A stretch of DNA of 43,973 nucleotides from CAZWXH01 sp964637725 (GTDB lineage: Bacteria > Bacillota_I > Bacilli_A > Erysipelotrichales > Coprobacillaceae), in assembly GCA_964637725.1 (NCBI GenBank), contig CAZWXH010000003.1:1-43973 (forward strand), given 5' to 3'. This document shows, piece by piece, positions 15,481-22,771 of the stretch (the first letter of the stretch is position 1; every line of letters starts with the position of its first letter). Under the pieces are notes generated by a model. That model was given only the letters and a program-made list of their open reading frames with translations, was not told the origin of the DNA and made no database searches. The translations under genes and the position numbers were made by a program.

Positions 15481-17670
15481 TTATATTTGTGAATATGGAT
15501 TAAAATCGCATATCACTTTCACCTTTCCTTTTTGTTTTTTATTATAATAATCATTAATATTTTCTAATGCTAAATAAACTTCTTTACTATTTATAAACTT
15601 AACAAGTATTCGTTCTCGATAGATATCCTGCAATTTATAAATTGTACTCTTGGCAGGTCCTAAGGTTGTTCCATTCTTAATCTCTGTTTCTAAATATTTT
15701 TTAATATCAACAGCACATTGATGAACCTCATCTTGTTTCTTTGATTGAATAATGATACTCACCATATGACAAAATGGTGGATACTTCGCCTTTTGTCGAT
15801 ATGTCATTTCCTGATTATAGAAAGTCTTATAATCATGATTTGCTGCTGTTACAATCGCATAATGATCTGGGTTATATGTTTGAATAAGAACTGTTCCTGG
15901 CTTTTTACCACGCCCACTTCTTCCTGCAACTTGACACAACAATTGAAATGTACGTTCACTAGATCTAAAATCTGGAATATTTAGACTTAGATCAGCATTG
16001 AGCACTCCCACAAAGGTTACATTTTCAAAATCGAGTCCTTTTGCTATCATCTGTGTTCCTAATAGTATATTTCCTTCTTGATTCTTAAATTTTTCCAATA
16101 ATTGAAGATGTCCATTTTTTGTCTTGGTTGTATCAACATCATAGCGAATTACTTTGGCATTCTTAAACATCTTCTCAATTTCTTCTTCGATTTTTTGAGT
16201 ACCAAAACCAACAATCTTTAAACGTGATGTATGACAAGTTGGACATTCTTTAGGATAAGGTATTTGATATTCACAGTAATGACATTTCAGTTTATTATCG
16301 TTTTTATGATATGTTAAAGTGACATCACAATGAGGGCATTTTATTGTTTCTTTACATTCTAAACATTGTATATATGTAGCATAGCCTCTTTTGTTGAGTA
16401 ATAAAATAATTTGTTCATCTTTATCAAGGGTTTCTTGTATTCTTATCTTCATTTCTTTTGAAAACAATGAATAATTATGATTTTTCATTTCATCAACCAT
16501 ATCAACTACCTTCACTTCTGGTAATGGTTTTTTATTAATACGATTTGGTAACTCATATAAATCATAAATTCCTTTTGTAGCTCTTGAATAGCTTTCTAAA
16601 GAAGGTGTCGCGCTTCCTAAGACAACAGAAGCATGATGGTATTGACCTCTTATTTTAGCAATTTGTGAAGTGAGATAGCGTGGTTTAGACTCTTGCTTGT
16701 AACTTGAATCATGTTCCTCATCTAAAATGATTAAACCTATATTTTCTAAAGGTGCAAATATTGCTGAACGTGCCCCTACTACAATTTTCACTTCTTGTCT
16801 TTTAATACGACGATACTCATCATATTTTTCACCTTGTGATAAACGTGAATGAAGTATTGCGACTTGTTCTCCAAAGCGTTGTTTAAAGACTTCAACCATC
16901 ATTGGTGTTAATGATATTTCAGGAACTAACATTAAAACACCTTGATTATGGTTCAAAACATCCCTAGCAAGTGATAGATAAACCTCAGTCTTTCCAGAAC
17001 CAGTCACTCCATGAATTAGAGACACTCTTGCTTGATGTGATAATATTCCCTCAACTACACTTTTTTGTGAAGCAGTTAAAACAACTTCTTTTTCTTCGTT
17101 TTGGGCATAAGAAAAAGGATTTCTATAATTCTCTACTTGTTTATAAATGACAAAACCTTGCTTTTCAAGATGATCAACGACCCCTTTTGTAAAAGGAATC
17201 TCTTTAACTTGAGAAGAAGGATTATTTATTAAATATTCTAAACATTCCTTTTGTTTTGTTGTTTGAGGAGTTCCTTCATTAATAACTTCTATAATCGTTT
17301 TCATTCTCATTCCAACAGCTTTTGAAGTACTAGGTTTAAGTTGGGTTGGCAACATTGCTTGTAAACATGAGATACGTGGTGATAACGTCATCTTTGAAAG
17401 AGAAATGGCAAGTTCTTGTAATTCTTCATTCAATAGTGGTTCTTCATCAATTACACTTTGAATAAATTGATATTTAAAACCTGCCTTTTCTTCAAGTTCT
17501 TCTTTTGTAAAAGTGGTTTCTTCTATTGATTCAACATAACCAATAATTTGACGATGGTTGAAAGGAATAGAGACACGAATTCCTTTTTGTAAAGGACTCT
17601 CATAAAGATAGTCGAAAGTTGTATCCAAACTATGTACTGGATGTTCTGTTAAGACTTTAATTATATACAT
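15481..17670 (-). CDS. priA: Primosomal replication-restart helicase PriA
   Basis: 3'-5' DNA helicase that recognises stalled forks and reloads the replisome. The 729-residue protein has the N-terminal DNA-binding domain, helicase motif I GVTGSGKT (221-228), DEEH motif II (317-320), and eight zinc-binding cysteines in four CxxC pairs between about 436 and 479 (for example CLEC, CPHC, CHYC, CPTC). Helicase motifs GTQMIAKGLDFENV and QVAGRSGR follow. A longer in-frame start at 17694 exists, but the ATG at 17668-17670 follows GGTGGTGGGGTATT and gives the usual MYIIKV start. It is the first gene of the nine-gene operon ending with degV. Confidence 0.96.
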   Translation of the reverse strand: MYIIKVLTEHPVHSLDTTFDYLYESPLQKGIRVSIPFNHRQIIGYVESIEETTFTKEELEEKAGFKYQFIQSVIDEEPLLNEELQELAISLSKMTLSPRISCLQAMLPTQLKPSTSKAVGMRMKTIIEVINEGTPQTTKQKECLEYLINNPSSQVKEIPFTKGVVDHLEKQGFVIYKQVENYRNPFSYAQNEEKEVVLTASQKSVVEGILSHQARVSLIHGVTGSGKTEVYLSLARDVLNHNQGVLMLVPEISLTPMMVEVFKQRFGEQVAILHSRLSQGEKYDEYRRIKRQEVKIVVGARSAIFAPLENIGLIILDEEHDSSYKQESKPRYLTSQIAKIRGQYHHASVVLGSATPSLESYSRATKGIYDLYELPNRINKKPLPEVKVVDMVDEMKNHNYSLFSKEMKIRIQETLDKDEQIILLLNKRGYATYIQCLECKETIKCPHCDVTLTYHKNDNKLKCHYCEYQIPYPKECPTCHTSRLKIVGFGTQKIEEEIEKMFKNAKVIRYDVDTTKTKNGHLQLLEKFKNQEGNILLGTQMIAKGLDFENVTFVGVLNADLSLNIPDFRSSERTFQLLCQVAGRSGRGKKPGTVLIQTYNPDHYAIVTAANHDYKTFYNQEMTYRQKAKYPPFCHMVSIIIQSKKQDEVHQCAVDIKKYLETEIKNGTTLGPAKSTIYKLQDIYRERILVKFINSKEVYLALENINDYYNKKQKGKVKVICDFNPYSQI

Positions 17671-17694
17671 AATACCCCACCACCTTTTTGCCAT

Positions 17695-17703
17695 ATTCTA
17701 TCA
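17695..17703 (-). promoter_or_regulatory. Extended -10 element before priA
   Basis: TGATAGAAT on the minus strand, a TGn extended -10, with no convincing -35. It lies between the gmk terminator and priA and matches the string found before rsmE. Confidence 0.5.
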
Positions 17704-17723
17704 TAAAAAGTCCCTTTTGAATA

Positions 17724-17747
17724 GAAAAAAGGATACAATGTATCCTT
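17724..17747 (-). terminator. Terminator of gmk
   Basis: Minus-strand hairpin AAGGATAC / GTATCCTT with a three-base loop and a following T-run; it overlaps the gmk stop codon. Confidence 0.85.
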
Positions 17748-18306
17748 ATATGTTTTCCTTAATTATTTGTGCAATCTTGTTTTTTGCAGCCATAACATCA
17801 TCATTTTCAACGACATATTTATATTGATCTTGAGTTGCTATTTCTTTTCTTGCTTTATCAAGTCTTTCTTTAACGACTGATTCTTCTTCTGTTCGTCTTC
17901 CACGGATACGACGTTCTAATTCTTCAAATGAAGGAGGTACTAAGAATATTGTAAGTGCATCTGGACATTTTTCAATCACTTGTAAAGCTCCTTGCACTTC
18001 AATTTCTAAAACTACATTTTTTCCCTCATTTAACAGTTTATCAACATAGAATTGAGGTGTTCCATAACAGTTTCCTACAAATCTCGCATATTCAAGTAAT
18101 TCGCCTTTTTCAATTTTGTCATCAAATTCATTTTCTTCAACAAAAAAATAATCAACCCCATCCACTTCACCAGGTCTTGGTTTTCTTGTCGTCATAGAAA
18201 TTGAATATGCCAAATTTAAAGATTCATCTTTAAACAACTCTTGACGGACTGTTCCTTTTCCTACTCCACTAGGACCACTTAATATAATTAACAACCCTCT
18301 TTTCAC
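17746..18306 (-). CDS. gmk: Guanylate kinase
   Basis: Phosphorylates GMP to GDP with ATP, an essential step in guanine nucleotide supply and (p)ppGpp recycling. The protein starts MKRGLLIILSGPSGVGKGT, with the P-loop at about 10-18, then SMTTRKPRPGEVDGVDYFFV (the GMP-binding segment), LEIEVQGA and the lid RRIRGRRTEE. At 186 residues it is slightly shorter than the Bacillus enzyme. I chose the GTG at 18304-18306 because AAGGAAGG then sits eight bases upstream; another GTG three codons earlier is almost on top of that site. It has its own promoter and terminator; rpoZ and coaBC, which often follow gmk, are not here. Confidence 0.95.
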   Translation of the reverse strand: MKRGLLIILSGPSGVGKGTVRQELFKDESLNLAYSISMTTRKPRPGEVDGVDYFFVEENEFDDKIEKGELLEYARFVGNCYGTPQFYVDKLLNEGKNVVLEIEVQGALQVIEKCPDALTIFLVPPSFEELERRIRGRRTEEESVVKERLDKARKEIATQDQYKYVVENDDVMAAKNKIAQIIKENI

Positions 18307-18329
18307 AATATACACCTTCCTTTGAAATA

Positions 18330-18358
18330 ATGTTACATGAACATAACTTTAATGTCAA
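18330..18358 (-). promoter_or_regulatory. Sigma-A type promoter of gmk
   Basis: TTGACA (18353-18358) and TAACAT (18330-18335) with a 17-base spacer on the minus strand, upstream of the gmk ribosome site. Confidence 0.7.
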
Positions 18359-18372
18359 TTCTTTTTGAAATA

Positions 18373-18381
18373 TGTTATACT
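18373..18381 (+). promoter_or_regulatory. Extended -10 element of rqcH
   Basis: TGTTATACT on the plus strand, a TGn plus TATACT extended -10. No good -35 is visible; the region where one would fall holds the -35 of the divergent gmk promoter. Confidence 0.5.
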
Positions 18382-18398
18382 AAATAACGGTGATAAAT

Positions 18399-20042
18399 AT
18401 GGCTTATGATGGAATTATGATGTCTCGTGTTGTGAATCAACTTCAAAATCAATTAACAAGAGGCAGAATCAATAAAATATATCAGATATCGCAGTATGAA
18501 TTATTGTTTCATATTCGCTCTCAATCTGAGAATAAAAAACTATTAATCTCGATACATCCAATGTATGCAAGATTACAATGTACAAATTTAACATATCCTA
18601 CTCCTTCTACTCCTAATGCTTTTACAATGTTAATGAGGAAACATTTGGAAGGTGCTTTTATTGAGTCTATTGAACAGATTCAATTAGATAGAATTGTTAA
18701 AATATCGCTCATTGGTACGAATGAATTTAAAGATACTGTGAAATACTTTATTTATATTGAAATAATGGGCAAACATTCAAATTTTATACTTACAAATGAA
18801 GATAGTAAAATAATTGATTGTTTAAAAAGAGTATCTTTGTCATTGAATACAGAAAGAATTTTACAACCTGGTGGTACTTATAAGTTGCCCCCAATGATAG
18901 ATAAGAAAAACCCTTTTTATGATGACTATATTCTAACAGATAATTTTACAAAAACTTATCAAGGAATATCTCCTGAGTTGTCTAGAGAAATTCTCTATCG
19001 TATAGATAATAATGAAGATTTTAAAGAACTGATGCACTCCATCCAAGATTCCCAATCATTATTTCTACACAAAGATGAGAATAAAGAATTTTTCCATGTT
19101 ATTCCTTTAACTCATATACAATGTCCTTATATTGAATATTCATTATTTGAAGGATTAGATAAACATTATGATTTAATTGATCAAAAAGATCGTATTAAAC
19201 AACAAACTTCTGATTTGGCTAAGTATATTGATAATGAGTATCAAAAAAATATGACAAAATTAAATAAGCTAGAAAAGTCTTTGTTTGATTCTCAGAATAG
19301 TGATGAATACCGTATCAAAGGTGATCTTTTATTTGCGAATTTACATTTAATCAAAAAGGGACAAAAAGAAGTTACGGTTGAAAATTATAATGATGGAAGT
19401 CTTATGGATATTGAATTAGATGAGCGATTTGATGGGAAAACTAATGCTAAAAAATATTATGCTAAATATCAAAAATCAAAAAATGCATTAATTCATTTAA
19501 GGACTCAAATAGATTTAACCAATGAAGAAATCGAATATTTTGATTCTTTAAAAACTTTAATGGGAAATGCATCATATTATGATGCTCTTGAAATTAAGGA
19601 AGAACTAGAAGCTTTAGGATATCTAAGAAAGAAAACAACAAAACAAGTGCATAGACAAAAAAATAAGCTTCATATAGAAGCTTATAAAACAAAAGATAAT
19701 ATTCTTATTTCTATTGGAAAAAATAATTTACAAAATGATTTCTTAACTTTTAAAACAGCTTCTAAAAATGACATGTGGTTTCATGCGAAAGATATGCCTG
19801 GAAGCCATGTTATTGTGCATAGTGAAGAACTCGATGAATATACAATTAGACTAGCAAGCCAACTTGCTGCCTTCTTTTCAAAAGGAAAACATAGTTCATC
19901 TGTACCTGTAAATTATGCTCAAGTTAAGACTTTGAAGAAACCTTCAAATGCGAAACCTGGACAAGTCATTTTAAATCATTATTCAACGATTTATATTGAT
20001 CCAGATGAAAACTGTCTTCATGAGATTACATGCATTGATTAG
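18399..20042 (+). CDS. rqcH: Ribosome quality-control factor RqcH (NFACT family)
   Basis: Binds stalled 50S-peptidyl-tRNA complexes and directs C-terminal alanine tailing of the nascent chain for degradation; older names are FbpA or fibronectin-binding protein. The 547-residue protein has an NFACT-N domain (1-~250, starting MAYDGIMMSRVVNQL), a helical coiled-coil/HhH middle (~260-430), and an NFACT-R domain (~440-540) with NDMWFHAKDMPGSHVIV and NYAQVKTLKKP. The start chosen is the ATG preceded by GGTGAT; a GTG lies three codons upstream. It stands alone on the plus strand and its last 17 bases overlap the end of the convergent Cys-rich gene. Confidence 0.95.
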   Translation: MAYDGIMMSRVVNQLQNQLTRGRINKIYQISQYELLFHIRSQSENKKLLISIHPMYARLQCTNLTYPTPSTPNAFTMLMRKHLEGAFIESIEQIQLDRIVKISLIGTNEFKDTVKYFIYIEIMGKHSNFILTNEDSKIIDCLKRVSLSLNTERILQPGGTYKLPPMIDKKNPFYDDYILTDNFTKTYQGISPELSREILYRIDNNEDFKELMHSIQDSQSLFLHKDENKEFFHVIPLTHIQCPYIEYSLFEGLDKHYDLIDQKDRIKQQTSDLAKYIDNEYQKNMTKLNKLEKSLFDSQNSDEYRIKGDLLFANLHLIKKGQKEVTVENYNDGSLMDIELDERFDGKTNAKKYYAKYQKSKNALIHLRTQIDLTNEEIEYFDSLKTLMGNASYYDALEIKEELEALGYLRKKTTKQVHRQKNKLHIEAYKTKDNILISIGKNNLQNDFLTFKTASKNDMWFHAKDMPGSHVIVHSEELDEYTIRLASQLAAFFSKGKHSSSVPVNYAQVKTLKKPSNAKPGQVILNHYSTIYIDPDENCLHEITCID

Positions 20043-20391
20043 ATTGTCCCATTGAATTATTCCATTCATTAGACTGACCAAATGGTGTATTACCAGGTAT
20101 TGTCACGAATGTTTGTTGGTATTGAGGATAAAAAACTGGGTAATACATACAACGATTTACACGTCTACATTCAATTGGACAAATAACTGGTTGTGGAATA
20201 GGTGTACATTGGTTTGTGATACATACTTTTTTTGGAGCTACAAGAGGTTGAGGTCTTGGACATCCATTGATGCTGCCTTCCCCTGTTTCCATTCCTGGTA
20301 CATTTTGACAACCAAATGATTGATTGTGCATATTTTGACAACCACCAGATTGATTGTGCATTCCTTGACAACCGCAAGATTGATTAAACAT
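20026..20391 (-). CDS. Small Cys/Asn/Gln-rich repeat protein, possible spore coat protein
   Basis: A 121-residue protein I cannot assign firmly. The N-terminus holds three imperfect ten-residue repeats of the type NQSxGCQxMH; the centre is Pro- and Cys-rich (VAPKKVC, PIPQPVICPIECRRVNRC), followed by a Tyr-rich patch (MYYPVFYPQYQ) and a Gln/Asn-rich tail. It has about ten cysteines, no signal peptide and no membrane span. This composition resembles CotD-like and other clostridial spore coat/exosporium proteins. The upstream sequence matches the sigma-K promoter pattern, supporting late mother-cell expression. The ATG at 20389-20391 follows AAGGAGGG; an in-frame start seven codons earlier lies upstream of that site. 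It ends inside the 3' end of rqcH. Confidence 0.65.
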   Translation of the reverse strand: MFNQSCGCQGMHNQSGGCQNMHNQSFGCQNVPGMETGEGSINGCPRPQPLVAPKKVCITNQCTPIPQPVICPIECRRVNRCMYYPVFYPQYQQTFVTIPGNTPFGQSNEWNNSMGQSNQCM

Positions 20392-20412
20392 AGAATATCC
20401 CTCCTTCATCAA

Positions 20413-20439
20413 TATAATATGAAGGTATGTAAAATGTGT
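20413..20439 (-). promoter_or_regulatory. Sigma-K-like promoter of the Cys-rich gene
   Basis: On the minus strand AC (20438-20439), 16 bases, then CATATTATA (20413-20421), fitting AC-N16-CATANNNTA known for sigma-K genes. The motif carries little information by itself. It leaves a leader of about 15 bases before the start codon's ribosome site. Confidence 0.4.
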
Positions 20440-20462
20440 ACGGGCAAATGAAAGGAGTCTTT

Positions 20463-21221
20463 ATGAAATTATTACCTTGGAATTGTTTTAATGAAATTGA
20501 AGCATATACAATATGCGCTTATGATGAACATAGAAAACTTATCAATATGAGTTATAACGGTATTGATGACAAGCAAGTTTTAAAAAACAGACAAGAACTT
20601 GCAAAGATATTAAACACTGATCTTGATCATATGGTGGCAACATTTCAACAGCATACTACCAATTTCAAACAAGTCTATTTAAAAGATGGTGGTAAAGGCA
20701 TGTATCAAAGAGAAGATGCCTTGATTGGTTATGATGCTATGTACACAAGAGATAGAAATCTTTGGTTACTTAGTTTTCATGCTGATTGTTGTCCCGTGCT
20801 CTTATACTGTAAGGATCAAAAAATTGTTGCCGAGATTCATTCTGGATGGAAAGGAACTGTCAATGAAATCGTTAGTAAAGTGACACAACATCTCATTCAA
20901 AATGAGAATTGTCAGCCAGAATCTATATATGCCTATATCGGACCATCAATTCATAAAGATAACTTTGAAGCAAAAGATGATATCATTGATTTAGTAAAGA
21001 AAATGTCTTTTGATACATCAATGTTTTATACAAAAAAAGATGAATCCACATATTTACTTGATAGTAAAGGTTTGATCAAACAACAATTGTTAAACTTAGG
21101 AGTCAAAGATAAGAACATTACAGTATCATCATTTTGTACAATAAAAGATGAAGACCTATTCTTCTCTTATAGAAGAGATAAAAGTCCTCATCGTAATATT
21201 ACAATTATTAAATTAAAGTAA
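20463..21221 (+). CDS. pgeF: Laccase-domain (YfiH/PgeF) nucleoside-processing enzyme
   Basis: Member of the YfiH/DUF152 family, called polyphenol oxidase or peptidoglycan-editing factor; characterised members are zinc purine-nucleoside phosphorylases/adenosine deaminases. The 252-residue protein keeps the three zinc ligands: H64 (QQHTTN), C109 (HADCCPV) and H126 (IHSGWKG), plus the C-terminal SYRRDK segment. The start at 20463 follows AAAGGAGT; an upstream in-frame GTG at 20436 lacks a site. It lies divergent from the Cys-rich gene and ends in a terminator. In other Bacillota it is often near ylm/division genes, but not here. Confidence 0.9.
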   Translation: MKLLPWNCFNEIEAYTICAYDEHRKLINMSYNGIDDKQVLKNRQELAKILNTDLDHMVATFQQHTTNFKQVYLKDGGKGMYQREDALIGYDAMYTRDRNLWLLSFHADCCPVLLYCKDQKIVAEIHSGWKGTVNEIVSKVTQHLIQNENCQPESIYAYIGPSIHKDNFEAKDDIIDLVKKMSFDTSMFYTKKDESTYLLDSKGLIKQQLLNLGVKDKNITVSSFCTIKDEDLFFSYRRDKSPHRNITIIKLK

Positions 21222-21245
21222 TCTCAATTAGAGATTGCTTTTTTT
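21220..21245 (+). terminator. Terminator between the convergent pgeF and nnr genes
   Basis: Plus-strand hairpin AATCTC / GAGATT with a five-base loop followed by a run of seven T. It overlaps both stop codons; the opposite direction has only a weak T-rich tail. Confidence 0.8.
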
Positions 21246-22709
21246 CATAAGCTTTTTCATCGCTTGTGGAATCAGGTCCACTAATTTTGATGGAATAACA
21301 GTATAATTATCTTTAGCAAGCAAGTCCCCACAATAGCCATGAATGTAAACACCGATAATAGCCGCTTCAATAGCCCCATAACCTTGGCCCAACAATGAAG
21401 TAATTATTCCAGAAAGCACATCTCCCATGCCACCACTTGACATCGCTTTATTTCCAGCAGCAATCCGATACGAATTTATACCATCACTAATTAAAGTATA
21501 AGGTCCTTTTAAAACCAAAATAACATGGTGTTCTTTTGCGTATTGGGTAACACTTTTTAAAATATCGTCTTCATTATCATCAGGACACAGTCTTTTAAAC
21601 TCACCCATGTGTGGTGTTAAAATAATATCTCTTGTTTGATTCTTCAATAAATCTAAATTACTCGCCAAAATTGTTAAAGCATCAGCATCTATTACCAATG
21701 GTTGACTTGATAACTTCAGTGTATCAATAACATAGCGGTAAGCATCAATACTTAGCCCTAATCCACAACCAATTAATAATGAATCGTATTTTTCGAAATC
21801 TTCTTTACGAAAAATAGGAGGTCTTTGCATTGAAGTTGCTTCTGGACAAAAAGTTGTTAGTGAATCTATAACTTCTTGACAAGTTATTACAGTTGCAATA
21901 CCACATCCTGTATACACTGCACTTTTACAACTCAATAATGATGCCCCTTTATATTCAGGTGATCCAGTTACAAAACCAATATGTCCATAATCACCTTTAT
22001 GTCCATCGAATCTTCTTTTTTTTATTCTTGGAGAAACAAAACATTCATCAACAAGTTGATATAATCCAACCTCTTCGTATATATCTTCTACTTCTAACTC
22101 TTCTAGTATTACTTTTCCTGTGAAGGATAAACTATCAGGATTTAAGAACCCATTTTTTAAAGCACTTAAAGTGATTGTTTGTGTAGCACAAATAATACTT
22201 TGAAATGGATTTCCAGTATTACAATCAAGACCTGTTGGAATATCTATAGAAATAATCTCTTGATCGTATAATTGATTGACTTGTTCAATACAAGATTGAT
22301 ATATGCCTCTTGGTGATTGATTTAATCCAACTCCAAACATTGAGTCAATTATAACATCAGATTGAGTCATCGTAAAAATCATCTCATCAAGATTGTCCTC
22401 ATTCAATAAAGTCACCTTTAATTCAAGTTGATAACAAACATTAAGTAACTTTTCATTTGCGATAGATAGATTGGTAGTTTGAAATATATAAATATCTACT
22501 TTTTTATGTTGTTGATGTGTTTTAATAGCTAATGATAATCCATCCGCCCCATTATTGCCTGGACCGCATAAAAAACTAATATGATTATATGGATACATAT
22601 GTTTTAATAAACAATCACTCGCTTTATCTACCAGTTCTTCAATAGTACAACCTTTTTTAATAAGATAGTTATCATAGTCTTTCATTAATGATTGGCTTCC
22701 AATATACAT
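21228..22709 (-). CDS. nnr: Bifunctional NAD(P)HX epimerase/dehydratase
   Basis: Repairs hydrated NADH and NADPH: the N-terminal YjeF domain interconverts R and S forms, and the C-terminal kinase-like domain dehydrates the S form with ADP. The 493-residue fusion has GPGNNGADG (49-57), DSMFGVGL (about 117-124) and IDIPTGLDCNTG in the epimerase part, then GHKGDYGHIGFVTGS (about 235-249), LTPHMGEFKRL, LKGPYTLI and GNKAMSSGGMGDVLSG in the dehydratase part. The ATG follows AAAGGGGTGATTGT. It is a single-gene unit, with an extended -10 right after the terminator of the gene upstream. Confidence 0.94.
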   Translation of the reverse strand: MYIGSQSLMKDYDNYLIKKGCTIEELVDKASDCLLKHMYPYNHISFLCGPGNNGADGLSLAIKTHQQHKKVDIYIFQTTNLSIANEKLLNVCYQLELKVTLLNEDNLDEMIFTMTQSDVIIDSMFGVGLNQSPRGIYQSCIEQVNQLYDQEIISIDIPTGLDCNTGNPFQSIICATQTITLSALKNGFLNPDSLSFTGKVILEELEVEDIYEEVGLYQLVDECFVSPRIKKRRFDGHKGDYGHIGFVTGSPEYKGASLLSCKSAVYTGCGIATVITCQEVIDSLTTFCPEATSMQRPPIFRKEDFEKYDSLLIGCGLGLSIDAYRYVIDTLKLSSQPLVIDADALTILASNLDLLKNQTRDIILTPHMGEFKRLCPDDNEDDILKSVTQYAKEHHVILVLKGPYTLISDGINSYRIAAGNKAMSSGGMGDVLSGIITSLLGQGYGAIEAAIIGVYIHGYCGDLLAKDNYTVIPSKLVDLIPQAMKKLMKKSNL

Positions 22710-22729
22710 ACAATCACCCCTTTGTTTAT

Positions 22730-22738
22730 ATTATAACA
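22730..22738 (-). promoter_or_regulatory. Extended -10 promoter of nnr
   Basis: TGTTATAAT on the minus strand, a perfect TATAAT with the TGn extension, 21 bases upstream of the nnr start and overlapping the T-tract of the preceding terminator. Confidence 0.65.
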
Positions 22739-22767
22739 AAAAAAGGATAGAAATACATCTATCCTTT
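22736..22767 (-). terminator. Terminator of the NlpC/P60 gene
   Basis: Minus-strand ten-base perfect stem AAAGGATAGA / TCTATCCTTT (22742-22767), six-base loop and a run of T. Confidence 0.92.
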
Positions 22768-22771
22768 CTGA

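Noticed and set aside
20171..20377. Second frame (68 codons) overlapping the Cys-rich gene
   Set aside because: Its apparent repeats only mirror the DNA repeats of the Cys-rich gene in another frame; the main frame has the good ribosome site and cysteine pattern.
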